This document shows positions 14,493 to 30,155 of a stretch of DNA of 64,000 nucleotides, piece by piece. A program made the position numbers and the translations under genes. How positions within the stretch are numbered: position 1 is the first letter of the stretch; each line of letters begins with the position of its first letter. This DNA comes from Cacajao melanocephalus (Eukaryota; Chordata; Mammalia; Primates; Pitheciidae). The notes under the pieces are model-generated. The model saw nothing but the letters and a program-made list of their open reading frames with translations. It was not told the DNA's origin and made no database searches. The stretch is taken from the NCBI GenBank assembly GCA_963573385.1, contig CAUYLG010044420.1:62001-126000 (forward strand), read 5' to 3'.

Positions 14493-14640
14493 TAATGGAT
14501 TCAACAAGCAATTATTGGGTGCTTGGTGTGTTAAAAATGCCATGCTGAGTGCTAGGGAAGGAACCAACAGAGGTGAAAATAATGAGAATATAAAATCTTT
14601 GTCTCCAAAGACCTGAAAGCCTAGAAAGAGACAGACCTAC
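14493..14640 (+). mobile_element. L2 3'-end fragment
   Basis: CAACAAGCAATTATTGGGTG, GCCATGCTGAGTGCTAGG and the CAGACCTAC end follow the LINE-2 tail order. Confidence 0.6.
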
Positions 14641-14681
14641 ATATATGAGCACCTATAATGTGGGCACATGTGAAAATGTTT

Positions 14682-15003
<322 letters not shown>

Positions 15004-15209
15004 TCACCATGCAAACACTATCCATTGTGTTGTCATTGGTTGCCTACTGTCTGTCTCCTTGGGAGGGCTATAAGAACTCCGAGGTCAGAAACCTTTTCTC
15101 ATATCTCTGTGGTCTAAGCAGAGCCTGGTATACGAAGGGAGGGACGAGAAAGAGAGAGAAAGGTAAAGATAGGCTAATTTGGGAGTGAGTTGACCTCAGG
15201 GCTATGAAA

Positions 15210-15340
15210 TAGGCGGGGCCTGGTGGCTCACACGTATGATCTTGGCATTTTGGGAGGCCAAGGCAGGAACATTGCTTGAGGCCAGGAGCTTGAGACTAGC
15301 CTGGGCACAAAGCAAGGCCCCTATCTCTACAACAAATAAG
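15210..15340 (+). mobile_element. Free left Alu monomer (FLAM-like)
   Basis: Only the left arm is present (GGCGGGGCCTGGTGGCTCAC through CTCTACAACAAATAAG), followed directly by the GAA-rich tract, which probably grew from its tail. Confidence 0.8.
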
Positions 15341-15491
15341 GAAAAAGAAGAAAGAAGAAGAAGGAAGGAGAAAGAAGAAGGAGAAGGAGAGGTAGAGGAA
15401 GAGGAAGAAGATAAAAAGGTGAAGAATGACAAGGAAGAAGGAGATGAAGAAGAAGGAGAAGGAGGAAAGAAGAAGAAAAAGAAAAAAAAAA
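15341..15491 (+). repeat. GAA/GGA-rich polypurine tract (~150 bp)
   Basis: Almost pure purine made of GAA, GGA and GAG units with only a few pyrimidine interruptions. It creates a 115-aa charged ORF on plus and a Ser/Phe-rich ORF on minus, both artefacts. Confidence 0.92.
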
Positions 15492-15794
15492 TGGTGCCTC
15501 TGTTGAGGGAGGTGAAATTTAAGTCTCCAAACCTGGTAAGACTTCTGCTGAGTAAAAATGAAGTAAAAGACATTCAGGCTTAAGAGATGCTACAAGGAGC
15601 AGAGTGGAGGCAGGTATGGCAGGACGAATCTGAGAAGTCATTTGTGTATTTGGAGCTCCTACCAAGTCCAGGATAGAAACAGTGAGAAATTTTGAGAGGG
15701 AACTTAAGAAGCAGAAACACTCTGCAGCAGAAATACCAGTGACTAAGCTGGTAAAAGTTCTGGTGGCAAAGCCATTTTCTCTTGTTCACTAACC

Positions 15795-15930
15795 CAACAT
15801 ATTTCATTGTATGTACTGAGCCCTAATTCTCCGCAGGCTCTGTTCCAGGTTCTGAGGAGCAGAAGAATGAGGACATATGAGCTTTCTGCCTGTATGAGGC
15901 TCCTACTCCCACTGGGGAAAGGCAATAATG
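15795..15930 (+). mobile_element. L2 3'-end fragment
   Basis: GTATGTACTGAGCCCTAATT, CAGGCTCTGTTCCAGGTTCT and AGGCTCCTACTCCCACTGGGG parallel the LINE-2 tail. Diverged. Confidence 0.55.
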
Positions 15931-16016
15931 AAGTAAGCCAGGAAGATCATCCACACACAAGGTATGATAATTGACTGGGAAGGGAACAGGGTGCTGTGAT
16001 AGAAAGTGAGCAGTTG

Positions 16017-16314
16017 GGTCAGGTGCTGTGGCTTATGCCTGTGATCCCAGCACTTAGAGAGGCCAAGGTGGATGGATCACTTGAGATCAGGAGTTTGAGA
16101 CCAGACTGGCCAAAATGATGAAACCCCATCTCTACTGGAAGTACAAAAATTAGCCAGGCGTGGTGGCGTGTGCCTGTGATCCCAGCTACTCACAAGGCTG
16201 AGGCAGATGAATCACTTGAATCCGGGAGGCAGGGTTTGCAGTAAGCTAAAATCGCACCACTGTACTCCAGCCTGGGCAACAGAGCGAGACTCAGTCTCAA
16301 AAAAAAAAAAAAAG
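16017..16314 (+). mobile_element. Alu
   Basis: The flank GTGAGCAGTTGG before and GTGACCAGGTTGG after the A tail are probably diverged target-site copies. Confidence 0.93.
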
Positions 16315-16324
16315 TGACCAGGTT

Positions 16325-17379
<1,055 letters not shown>

Positions 17380-17523
17380 AGTTTACATACAGTCAAACTG
17401 ACATTTCTTAGTGCACACTTCCATGAGTTATAATACATACATAGATTTGATTATAGTGGCGTACCTACCACTATAATGAAGATAAAGAGCAATTCGATCA
17501 CCTCAAAAATCTCCCTCCTATCA

Positions 17524-17664
17524 GGGGCAGTTGCTCACTACTGTAATCCCAGTGCTTGAGCCCCTGAACTTGAGGTTGCAGTGAGTTATGATGGTGCTAT
17601 TGGACTCCAGCCTGGGGGACAGAGCAGGATTCTGTCTCTTAAAAAACAAAAACAAAAACAAAAC
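17524..17664 (+). mobile_element. Alu, internally deleted
   Basis: The start and the right-arm end are joined; about 150 bp in between are lost. The tail is (AAAAC)n. Confidence 0.85.
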
Positions 17665-17808
17665 ACCCTTCTTCATGATGCCTTTTTATGGTCAAACCCT
17701 TTCTATACCCCTAACCACTAGCAACTACTAATCTGTTCTCTATCTCTATAGTTTTATCTTTTTCAGAATGTTACACAAATGGAAGCATGTGTTATACAAA
17801 TGACATGA

Positions 17809-18219
<411 letters not shown>

Positions 18220-18230
18220 TTTTTGTACCT

Positions 18231-18547
18231 TTTTATTTATTTTTATTTTTATTTTATTTCACTCTGTCACCCAGGCTGGAGTGACAGAATGAGACCTCCT
18301 GAGCCTGGGAGGTCATGGCTCACTGCAACCTCAACTTCCCTGGCTCAGGTGATCCTCCCACTTCAGCACCCTGAGTGGCTGAGATTACAGGTGCCCACCA
18401 CCATGCATGGCTAATTTTTGTATTTTTTGTAGAGTTAAGGTTTTGCCATGTTTCCCAGGCTGGTCTCAAACTTCTGGGCTCAAGCAATCCACTTGCCTTG
18501 GCCTCCCAAAGTGCTAGGATTACAGGCGTGAGCCACCGCACCCTGCC
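18231..18547 (-). mobile_element. Alu, second of tandem pair
   Basis: Has a T/A-rich tail, an internal CTGGAGTGACAGAATGAGACC rearrangement near 18280, and a third copy of TTGTACCTT right after it (18551). Confidence 0.92.
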
Positions 18548-19055
18548 CATTTGTACCTTTGTATTGTTGAGTAATAGTCCATTATTTAAATGTACCACAG
18601 TTTATCCATTCTCCTTTTGAAGGGCATTGGGTCGTTTCCAGTTTGGGGTGATCATGAAGAGAGCTGCTACAAATATCTGGATAGGGTATATACCTAAAAA
18701 TGGGATTGCTGAGTCATGTGATAAGTATATGTTTGACTTTATAGGAACCTGCCAAAATGTTTTCTAAAATGGCTATACCATATTATATTCCCACCAGCAA
18801 TTAATTAGATTTCCCTTTGCTGTGTATTCCAGCCAACACTTGGTATTGTCATTCTTTTCTTAATCTATTTTAATGAATACGTAGTGATATCTTACTGTGA
18901 TTTAAACTTGCATTTCCATAATGGATTATGATGTTGAGCAACTTTTTATATGCATATTTGTCATCTATATATTCTCTTGGTAAAGTATCTCTTCCTATAT
19001 TTTGCCCATTTTTGCTTGTTTTCTTACTGTTTATTTTTGAGAGTTCTTTATTATT

Positions 19056-19350
19056 ATTTTTAGAGGTGGAGTCTCACTCTGTCACCCAGGCTGGAGTGTA
19101 GCATGTGATCACAGCTCACCACAGCCTCGAACTGCTGAGCTCAAGTGATCCTCTCACCCCTGCCTCCTGAGTAGCTAGGACTATAGCCACGTGCCACCAT
19201 GCCTGGCTAATTTTTTTTATTTTTTTATTTTGTAGAGACAGAGTCTTGCTACGTTGACCAGGCTGGTCCTAAACTCCTGGCTTCAAGCGATCCTCCTGCC
19301 TTGGCCTCACAAAATGGTGCAATTACAAATGAGAGCCACTGTGCATGGCC
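19056..19350 (-). mobile_element. Alu in older L1
   Basis: Lies at the junction between the older L1 and the younger one. The head end is degraded to CACTGTGCATGGCC. Confidence 0.91.
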
Positions 19351-19848
19351 GATTTTTCTTTCTTTTTCCTTTTCTTTTTTAAATTTCTGGCCAATTATTT
19401 TTTATTTCAATAGTTTTTGAGGTACAGGTGTTTTTTGGTACAAGGATGAGTTCTTTGGTGGTGAATTCTGAGATTTTAGAGCACCTATCACCTGAGCAGT
19501 GTACACGGCATCCCATATGTTGTGTTTTATCCCTTACCTACCTCCTAACCTCCCTCTGAGCCCCCACAGTCCATTATATGGCTTTGTATATTTTTGTGTC
19601 CTCATAGCTTAGCTCCCACTTATAAGTGAGAACATACGGTATTTGATTTTCCATTTCTAAGTTACTTCACTTAGAATAATGACCTCCAGTTCCATGTAAG
19701 TTGCTGCAAAAGACGTTATTTCATTCATTCTTAATGGCTGGGTAGTATTCCATGGTGTATGTGTACCACGTGTTCTTTATCCACTTGTTGGTCAGTGGGC
19801 ACTTAGGTTGGCTCCATATCCTTGCAATTGCGAACTGTGCTGCTATAA

Positions 19849-20214
<366 letters not shown>

Positions 20215-21456
20215 TTTTTCGATGTTTTAATTATGGCCATTCCCTGCCATTCCCATTTCCATTTGTTTGTGTCATCTATGATTTCTTTCAACAGTGTTTT
20301 GTAGTTTCCCTTGTAAAGAACTTTCACCTCCTTGCTTAAATATATTCCTAGTTATTTTACTTTTACTTTTTTGCAGCGGTTGTAAAAGGATTGAGTTCTT
20401 AATTTGATCCTCAACTTGGCCATTGTTTGTATACAGCAGTGCCACTGATTTGTGTACACTGATTTTGTAACCTGACACTTGACTTTAGGAACCTTGAATG
20501 AGTCTTTAAAAGAGTTTTCTAGGTATATGATCATATTATCAGTGAACAGTAACGGCCTGACTTCCTCTTCTCCAAAGTGAGTTCCCTTTATTTCATTCTT
20601 TTGCCTGATTGCTCTGGCTAGGACTTCCAGTACTATGTTGAATAGAAGTGGTGAAGGTGGTCATCCTTGTCTTGTTCCAGTTCTCAGGAGGAATACTTTC
20701 AACTTTTTTCCATTCAGTATGATGTTGGCTATGGGTGTGTCAAATATGGCTTTTATTACTTTGAGGTAAGTCCCTTCTATGCCTATTTTGTTGAGGGTTT
20801 TTATCATAAAGGGATGCTGCATTTTATCAAATGCTTTTTCTATTGTCTATTGAGATGATCATATGGTTTTTGTTTTTAATTCTGTTTATGTGATATATCA
20901 CATTTGTTAATTTGCATATATTAAACAACCCCTGCATCTCTGGGATGAAACTCGATGAATCATAATGTATTATTTTTCTGATGTACTGTTGGATTCAATT
21001 AGCTAGAATTTTGTTGAGGATTTTTGCATCTATGTTCATCAGGGATATGGGTCGGCAGTTTTTTTTTTAAATGTCCTTTTCCCATCTTGGTATTAGGATG
21101 ATAATTGGCTTCATAGAATAATTTAGAGAGAAATTCCTCTTTCTCTACCTTTTGTAATAGTTTCAGTAGGATGGGTACCAATTCTTCTTTGAATATCTGA
21201 TGGAATTCAGCTGTGAATCCATCTGTTCCTGGATTTTTTTGTTGGCAATTTGTTTATTACTGATTCAATTTCATTGCTTGTTATTGGTCTGTTCAAGGTT
21301 TCTATTTCTTCCTGATTTCATCTAGGAGGGTTGTCTGTCTCTAGGAATTTATCCGTCTTCTCTAGATTTTCTAGTTTGTGCATGTAAAGGTGTTCATAAT
21401 AGCTTTGAATGATCTTTTGTGTTTCTGTGGTATTGTTTGCAATATCTCCAGTTCCA

Positions 21457-21749
21457 TTTATTTATTTATTTGAGATGAAGTTTCGTTCTTGTCTCCCAGG
21501 ATGGGATGGCACCATCTCGGCTCACTGCCATCTCCGCCTCCCAGGTGCAAGCAATTCTCCTGCCTCAGCCTCCCAAGTAGTTAGGATTACAACCATGAGC
21601 CACCACGCCTGGCTAATTTTTGTATTTTTAGTAGAGATGGGGTTTCGCCATGTGGCCCAGGCTGGTCTTGAACTTCTGACCTCAGGTGATTTGCCTGTCT
21701 CAGCCTCCCAAAGAGCTGGGATTACAGGTGTGAGCCGCCGTGCCCAGCC
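21457..21749 (-). mobile_element. Alu in younger L1
   Basis: L1 sequence CTCCAGTT precedes it and TCCAGTTTC follows, marking the duplicated target. Confidence 0.93.
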
Positions 21750-22008
21750 TCCAGTTTCATTTCTAATTGAGCTTGTTTGGATCCTCTCTGTTTTTTAATG
21801 TTGCTAATGCTCTATCAATTTTGTTTATCTTTTCAAAGAACCAGCTTTTTGTTTTATTTATCTTTTGTATCTTTGTTTGTTTGTTCAATTTCATTTAGTT
21901 CTGCTCTGATCTTTGTTATTTCTTTTCTGCTGGTTTTAAGTTTGGTTTGTTCTTGTTTCTCTAGTTCCTTGAGTTGTGACCTTTGTCAATTTGTGCTCTT
22001 TTAGACTT

Positions 22009-22319
<311 letters not shown>

Positions 22320-23557
22320 TAATATTTATCTTTTTTTTTCTTTTATGGATTGTGCTTTTATTGTCTTATTGGAGATCTCTTTGCTAGTTCAAGGAAATAA
22401 AGATTTCCTCCTATGACTTCTAACTATTTTGTAGTTTTATGTTTTACATTTAAACTTATATTCTATTGTAGTTAATTTTGCCGTAAGATGTGAGGTATAG
22501 GCTGAGGATTTTTTTTTTTTGCATATGGATGTCCAATTGTTCTGATATGTTTTGTTGAAAAAACTATCCTTACTATATTAAATTGCCTTTGCATCTTTGT
22601 AAAAATCAGTTGGCAATATTATGTGGGCCTATTTGTGGCTTCTCTATTTTATTTCATTATTTCGTGTTTCTATAACTCTACCAATACCATATTGGCTTAA
22701 TTAATGAAGCTTTATAGTAAGTCTTACAATCAAGTAATGTGAGACTTTTAACTTTCTTCTTTTTCATAATTGCTTGGCTATGCTAGTTCCTTTGCTTTAC
22801 CATGTAAATTTAATATCAGCTTGTCTATATCTACAAAAAGTCCTGACAAAATTTTGTTTGGAAATGCACAGATGTATAGATTCATTGAAAATTTATATTT
22901 GGCTATAATGTCATCCAATCCATAAACATGGTATGTATCTCATTTAATTAGTGTTTGATTTATTTCATCAGCATCTTGTAGTTTTCTATATAGTAATCCT
23001 ACACCTATGTCGGTAGATTTATACTAAAGTATTTCATTTTGGGGAGTTTATCATATATGAGTTTATTTGAATTTCAGTTTTCAATATTTTGCTGCTCATG
23101 TATGGACATAAAAGTAATTTTTGTAGGTTGACCTTGCATCCTACAACCTTGTTAAACTCACTGGGAACTATGTAGACAATCACGTCATCTATACAGGGGC
23201 AATTTTATTTCTTGCTTTCTATTATATATGGCTTTTTGTTTGTTTTGTTGTTTGTCTTATTTTACTGGCTAGCATTTCCAGAATAATGTTGAATAACAGT
23301 GCTGAGAATGTATTATTTGCCTTGAGTGAGAAAAATAAAAAGAGTGGTGAAAATGAATATCTTTGCCTTATTGCCAGTTTTGGAAGCAAAGAATTCACAC
23401 TTGAATGAGTTATCGATGTTTTTTTTTTTTTTGTAATAGATGCCCTTAATTATGTTAAGGAACTTCCTATCTTCCTAGTTAACTGAGAGTTTTTATTATG
23501 AATGAATGTTGAATTTTGTTGAACACCTTTTGTGCTTTAATTGATACGATCATGTGG

Positions 23558-23692
23558 TTTTTTGTTGTTTTGTTTTTTGAGATGGGGTTTCACCATGTTT
23601 GCCAGGCTGGTCTTGAACTCTTGACCTCGTGATCTGCCCTCCTCGGCCTCCCAAAGTGCTGGGATTACAGGTGTGAGCCACCATGCCCAGCC
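23558..23692 (-). mobile_element. Short Alu with target duplication
   Basis: Only about 135 bp. CGATCATGTGG before and TGATCATGTAG after mark a target duplication in the older L1. Confidence 0.88.
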
Positions 23693-23865
23693 TGATCATG
23701 TAGTTTTCTTTAGTCTGTAATTATGATGGAATATATTGACAGGTTTTCAAATATTGAACCAGTTTTATATTTCTGGAGTCAACCACACTTTGTCATGGTG
23801 TACTATTCTTGTTATATATCACTGGACTCTATGTGCCCATGCTTTGTTGAGGATTTTAAAGTCCC

Positions 23866-24179
23866 ATTTCTTGTTTAAGCCAATTTGAGTTGTATTTCTG
23901 TCACTTAAGATTATAAGAATCCAAACTAGTATTTATAGGTCCAAGCAAGTAGTGTGACAGTTTAGAAGAAAGTACAATAATTTGTCAATATTATAATGAG
24001 GGAAGATTGCACAGAAGTATGTAAGATCTCTCTTATTTCACAAGTAGTAAAAATAGAAATTATATAATTATATTATCACAGAGGTTCCTGTAATTTTTCC
24101 AGTACATATTCCTAGACTTAAAACAGTAAATTGTTTTGTCAAATTGAAATCACTTTTTTTTGAGATTGCATCTATAGTA
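23866..24179. other. No recognised feature
   Basis: AT-rich DNA between the minus-strand L1 and a plus-strand L1 tail, probably more decayed L1. Confidence 0.4.
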
Positions 24180-24734
24180 TGTGCAATTTAAAAATACACA
24201 AATATCATATATCGTATAATTCTATTTATAGAGGATATCCAGAACTGGCAAATCCATAGGACAGAAAGCAGAATGAGGGTTGCCAGGGGTTAAGCAAGGG
24301 GACAAAGGAAGTGAATGCCTAGTGGGTATAGAGTTTTTTCTGAGGGTGATGAAAATCTTCTGAAATTAAATACCACCGAGGGTTGCACAATTTTGTGAAT
24401 ATGCTAAAGGCCAGTGAGTTGTACTTCTTTTTGCGGGGGGTACAGGGTCTCCCTCTGTTGGCTATACTGGTGTGCACTGGTACAGTCACAGCTCACTGGA
24501 GGCTCGAACTCCTGGGCTGAATTGATCCTCTTACTTCAGCCTTCCTAGTAGCTGTAGGTGTGCACCACCAAGCCTGGTTAATTTTTATTTTTGTTTGTTT
24601 TTGTAGAGACAAAATTTTGCCATGTTGCCCAGACTGATCTCAAACTCTTGGGCTCAAGTGATCCACCTACCTTGGCCTGCCAAAGTCTGGGATTACAGGC
24701 ATGAGCCACCTTACCCAACCTGAATTGTACTTTT
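24180..24734 (+). mobile_element. L1M 3'UTR fragment interrupted by Alu
   Basis: The order TTCTATTTATAGAGGATATC, GGGTTGCCAGGGGTTAAG, GGGTGATGAAAATCTTCTG and GAGTTGTAC is a known old L1 tail. It is cut by the Alu at 24431. Confidence 0.7.
24431..24719 (-). mobile_element. Alu with target duplication
   Basis: TGAGTTGTACTTCTTTT before and TGAATTGTACTTTTCTT after are the two target copies, one base apart. Confidence 0.92.
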
Positions 24735-25030
24735 CTTTTTCTTTTTCTAAGACAGAATCGCACTGTATCACCCAGGCTGGAGTGTCATGGCTCGATCTTG
24801 GCACTGCAACCTCCGCCTACCAGGTTCAAGTGATTCTCTCGCCTCAGCCTCCTGAGTAGCTGGGATTACAGGCACGCACCACCACGCCTGGCTAATTTTT
24901 TTTTGTATTTTTAGTAGAACTGGGGTTTCACCATGTTATCAGGCTGGTCTGAACTCCTGACCCTAAGTGATCTGCTCACATCGGCCTCCCAAGTCTTGGG
25001 ATTACAGGCATGAGCCACTACACCTGCCCT
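24735..25030 (-). mobile_element. Alu
   Basis: Several single-base losses (ATGTTATCAGGCTGGTCTGAA, AAGTCTTGGG) indicate an older copy. Confidence 0.92.
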
Positions 25031-25059
25031 GAGTTCCTATCTTATTCCCTAGTCCTTGG

Positions 25060-25175
25060 TGGCTTCACTTCAAATTACCTAACCTCTTAAAGCCTGAGTT
25101 TTCACTTTTTAAAAATAGGAATAACTAATTCTTACTTCAGAGGACTGTTGTCAAGGATTAAATGAAATTGTAGCT
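25060..25175 (+). mobile_element. MIR fragment
   Basis: TTACCTAACCTCTTAAAGCC, TTTTTAAAAATAGGAATAA and GTTGTCAAGGATTAAATG follow the MIR order. Confidence 0.75.
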
Positions 25176-25612
25176 ACTTTTTTCCTGCCTACCCATCTCC
25201 TATTCCTTGTCCTTCTAAAGTGCTGACAATCATGGCCAACACCAGGTTCTTGGTCCAGGCAGGGGGACACAGGACCCAAGCAAGAACAGTCAGAAGACAG
25301 TACATTTTAGGGAATCAATATGGACACTGGGAAAGATCTCTTTCTGAGAAAAAGAGTCACCAGGAACCAGAGAAGGAAAGCAAAGACAAAGTAAAGCAGA
25401 GCCATGCAAGTACAAGAGTGAATTTGGAGCCATCACTGGAGCCCCTGGATCCAGTTTTACCTTAAGCATTGAACTTCCCAGAAGTAACACGAATCGGTCA
25501 CTTCTTTTCTTTGTTCCAGTTGGCTCATTTTGGGCTTTTGTTACTTAGAATCAAAAGAGCCTTATCAGTCATATTTGCTATGACTATTTAATCCTGCTTT
25601 AAAAAACCAAAC
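25176..25612. other. No recognised feature
   Basis: An 81-codon plus-strand frame at 25220-25465 starts MANTRFLVQAGG. No conserved motif, splice signal or poly(A) site supports it as a gene. Confidence 0.4.
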
Positions 25613-25891
25613 AAACAGAGTCTAGCTTTGTCATTCAGCCTGGAGTGCAGTGCTGCAATTACAACTTACTGTAGCTTCAACTTCCCAGGCTCAAGAGATC
25701 CTCTCACCTCAGACTCTTGAGTTGCTGGGAGTACAGCCACACACCACTAAGCTTGACTAATTTTTTTTTTTAAGAGGCTGGGGTCTCACTATGTTGCCCA
25801 GGCTGGTCTTGAACTCTGGGGTCAAGTGATCCCCCTGTCATGGCCTCCCAAAGTGCTGGGCTTACAGACATAAGCCACCACACCCAACCTT
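25613..25891 (-). mobile_element. Old Alu
   Basis: Heavy divergence and the CCAAACAAACAGAGTCTAGC start suggest an AluJ-age copy. Confidence 0.9.
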
Positions 25892-25930
25892 AATCTTACT
25901 TTTAAAATAGTGTATTAAAGCACCACTACA

Positions 25931-26231
25931 TGGCCAGGCATGGTGGTTCACGCCTGTAATCCCAGCACTTTGGGAGGCCGAGGCGAGTGGATCACTTCAG
26001 GCCAGGAGTTCGAGGCCAGCCTGGCCAATGTGGCAAAACCCTATCTCTACTAAAAATACAAAAAGTTAGCTGGGCATGGTGGTGTGTGCCTGTAGTCCCA
26101 GCTACTCAGGAAGCTGAGGCAGGAGAATAGCTTGAACCCAGGAGGTGCAGGTTACATTGAACTGAGATCATGCCACCGTACTCCAGCCAGCCTAGGCAAC
26201 TGAGGAAGACTCCCTTTAAAAAAAAAAAAAG
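25931..26231 (+). mobile_element. Alu with target duplication
   Basis: CACCACTACATG before and TACTACTACATG after the A tail look like target copies. Confidence 0.94.
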
Positions 26232-26522
26232 AGTACTACTACATGTTCATTTTCTTTCAGCCACTGAATATAGGGCTTCCCGTAATGACAAAAGTTATTA
26301 TTAGGGGACTTAGAGATTTTTATGATTATATATATTTTCAGAATAAATAGGCTTTGCCAAGTCTTAAGTTCTTTTGCTCTAAAATACACATTGCCCCCAA
26401 ATTTAAAGTTAGGATGGGTTTTATTGTTGTTGTTTTACAAACATTGACTTGAGAAGTTGAAAGCCCAGTCACAAATGTTTGCCTATACATGAAAACAAAC
26501 TAAGGGTAAAAGGTAAATGGGT
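26232..26522. other. No recognised feature
   Basis: AT-rich unique-looking spacer. Confidence 0.4.
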
Positions 26523-26995
26523 CTTGTATTTATTTCCTAGGGCTGATGTAACAAAGTACATAGAATTAAATGACTTAACAGGAATTCGACGTCTCACAAT
26601 CTGGATGCTAGGAGTCTAAAATCAACATGTCATCAGGGTTATTATGATCCCTCTGAAACCTGTACAGGAAGTCTTTGCCTCTTCCTAGCTTTTGGTGTTT
26701 GCTGGTAATATTTGGTGTTCCTTGGCCTGTGGATGCATCACTCCAATCACATGGCTGTCTTCTTCCTGTATCTTCACATCATCTTTCCTGTGTGCTTGTC
26801 TGTGTCTGTGTCCAAATTTCTCTTTTCTATAAAGACACCAGTCATATTCAATTAGGACCCAAACTAAGGACCTCATTTTAACTAGATTACCTCTGGAATG
26901 ACCATAGTGCCAAAATAAGGTCATGTCCTGAGCTTGTAAGGGTTAGTTATCTTCTTTCAACATAACTTCACAACAATTCAACCCATAACAGGAAC
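26523..26995 (-). mobile_element. MLT1-type MaLR LTR (solitary)
   Basis: The minus-strand copy runs from TTTCCTAGGGCTGATGTAAC to the TTCAACCCATAACA end. The middle GCCTCTTCCTAGCTTTTGGT and AAGACACCAGTCATATT blocks are diagnostic. It is a solo LTR about 470 bp long with no internal retroviral gene sequence. Confidence 0.85.
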
Positions 26996-27019
26996 TACTC
27001 ACTTTTAACAGAAGATGAA

Positions 27020-27545
27020 GTAGACTGTTTGTAAAGAAGGCCACAAAATTCCTCCTACCCTTCTCTTCATGTCCTTTTGCTTCCTGACTTTTCTGTTTCT
27101 CTCATCAAGAACTGGAGTCCATTTCCTCCTCCTTTTGAATCTGCCCTGGCCTTGTCTTGCTTTGACCAGTCAAATGAAATAGAAGTAATTTCATAGAACT
27201 ACTAAGTCTGGGTCTCCAGGTGCCTTGCAGTTTTCACTCTCACTCTCCTACCTGAGATCTTTTCTAAGTAACTCTTAAGACAGGCTGCTGTAGAGATTAA
27301 TGGGTGAGGTCTGATGTGCTGCAACCAACAGTCAGCACCAATTGTCAGGCATTTGAGTCAGGGCATCTTAGACTATGCAGCCCCATTTGAGCTTCTGGAT
27401 TCTGGTGCTGTGGCTGCATGAGTGATCTCACACAGAACCAGGAGAAGAACCACCCAGCTGAGCCCACCCCAAACGTCTGTCCTACCGTTTTAAACTACTA
27501 GGTTTTGAAGTGATTTGTTACACAACGATAAATGATTGATACAAA
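27020..27545 (+). mobile_element. Possible old LTR-type repeat
   Basis: The end TTTTAAACTACTAGGTTTTG plus TTTGTTACACAACGATAAATG is the common 3' end of old LTR/MaLR-like elements. Family not resolved. Confidence 0.5.
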
Positions 27546-27564
27546 AGAATGTCAGAAGCTTGAG

Positions 27565-27665
27565 TCTTCTGTTGTTTACAATCTCAATTGCCTCAACTAA
27601 ATCACTTAATTCTAACAGCCCCGGCTTCCTTCTTTGTAAAATGTAGATATTTTACTTATCTGTCA
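27565..27665 (+). mobile_element. MIR fragment
   Basis: CAACTAAATCACTTAATTCT and CTTCCTTCTTTGTAAAATG are the MIR core. Confidence 0.65.
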
Positions 27666-28234
27666 CCATTGGTTCCAGGTTTCAGGCTTCATTTTTAATG
27701 ACTAAAAACGCAAGGGACAGGAATAAGAGGAACTTACTAGCTCAAGTAACTAACAAGTCAAGGAGTTGGTTTGGCTTCACATATGATTTGATTGAAGGAC
27801 TCAAATGAAGATATCAGGGGTTTGTTGGCCCCCACCTCTCTATTCTGTTTTCTTCTGTGTGTCAGCTTCAGCCTCAGGTGGGCTCACCCCAAGTGAGGGC
27901 CCTCCTTGAAGCTTGAGGTTTAAGTTCATCTGGCCTGGCAAACCTAAAAGGAAGTTTGACTTTCATTGGACCTACTGGACACGTCTGCCCATCCCTAGAC
28001 CAGTCAGGCCTGAGGGATGAGATGATCTATTTGGTCAGGATTAGGGCAAGTGTCCATCTGAGCCAGTGAGGTAGAGAGGCAAAAGTAGGGGTAGGGGACG
28101 AAGGGGTCACCAAGACAATCTGGGGAGATTGGCACAAAGGAAAAATGGGACACTATTATGAGAAGAAAAGAAATGGATGCTGAGCAGGTAGAAGAAAACA
28201 GATGTTCACTTCTTATTACATAGGCTGGGTGCAG
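27666..28234. other. No recognised feature
   Basis: Unique-looking DNA, with a possible undetermined repeat at 27670-27990. No coding signal. Confidence 0.4.
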
Positions 28235-28495
28235 AGATAATAGTAATAGTTTTTATTTATTAAATGCTTATTAGGTCCCGAGCACTGCTCTGAATAGTGT
28301 ATGTATATTAATTTCTTTCATTCATCTCTATTTAGGAAGAGGTACAGTTATTATAGTATTCCTATTTTACAAATGAGGAAGCCAAGGCATAAAGTGATTA
28401 AGTTGCCTGTGGTAATGCATATATGGGTAGCATCAGAATCTAACTAGACTGGCTTGAAAGCTACTGCCTTTAACCTCTAGCCTATATTCAAAATA
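28235..28495 (-). mobile_element. MIR, nearly full length
   Basis: The reverse orientation is clear from TTATTAAATGCTTATTAGG, ATTTTACAAATGAGGAAGCC and AAGTGATTAAGTTGCCTG in that order. Confidence 0.82.
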
Positions 28496-28509
28496 GGTCA
28501 CCAGCACTA

Positions 28510-29340
<831 letters not shown>

Positions 29341-29879
29341 TGTCAGCATCTTCTCTTTGCAGCCTTTTTATCTTCCATCAGGGTAGAGAGGCTGTCCTTC
29401 CTTTGGCATTCTCAGGGCTTTTCACACCAACTTGCTCACTGTATCATACAGCCCCCAATCCCCCATATCACCTGGGTTAGAATTGTAATTGCCAGGTAGG
29501 AGCACGGCAGGGCTAGGTCATGATTGTGTGGCTAGCACTGGAAACAGTGTCTATTGTGTATGAATTGCTCTGCAATTAGTTGCAAAATAAATGAAAAGGC
29601 ATCTGTGAGGTATGTTTGCAAAGTTTTATCTTTCACAGGAACTGGTGGAGCCTGGGTTGTGCTTCCAGGAATAGTTTGGGGCTAAACTTCAGCCTGGGGT
29701 CCTAGGACAGTCACCAGTCCATACTGAATTTGATGTTAAATTTCAGCATGAGGCCTCCTAGGATAGTGGTAATTCACTCTTCAAACCCATGTGAGATTTT
29801 CCCCGCCCCTGAAGCTGTTTCTTTACATCCCATATTTTGGTACCTTCTCAAGCCATTAATCTGTTGCCTTTTCACAGCT
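29341..29879. other. No recognised feature
   Basis: Unique-looking DNA. A 67-aa frame at 29730-29933 is unsupported. Confidence 0.4.
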
Positions 29880-30155
29880 GTGAAAGCAAACCGGCCTGGG
29901 TTCAGAATCTCAGCTCTGCTGCCCACTAGCTGAGGATCCATCATTGTACTCTTGTGAGCATGTTTCCTTGTCTATTAAATGGGGTAAATAATTCTCACAG
30001 CTGGCAGTATTGTAAGGACTCCATGAGAGAGCAGAGCATGGATTTAGGAAGGTATGCTCCCATAATGACTGAGGGCTTGCCCTTTTTGTTCCCAGTGTGT
30101 CCCTCAAACAGTAGGTGCTCAATACATTTGTTGAATGAGCAAACAGTTTGTGGCA
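29880..30155 (+). mobile_element. MIR
   Basis: CTGGGTTCAGAATCTCAGCT, TTTCCTTGTCTATTAAATGG and GTAGGTGCTCAATACATTTG give full MIR order. Confidence 0.8.

Noticed and set aside
15202..15583. Charged Glu/Lys-rich and Ser/Phe-rich ORFs on both strands
   Set aside because: They are translations of the GAA-rich simple repeat and an Alu monomer.
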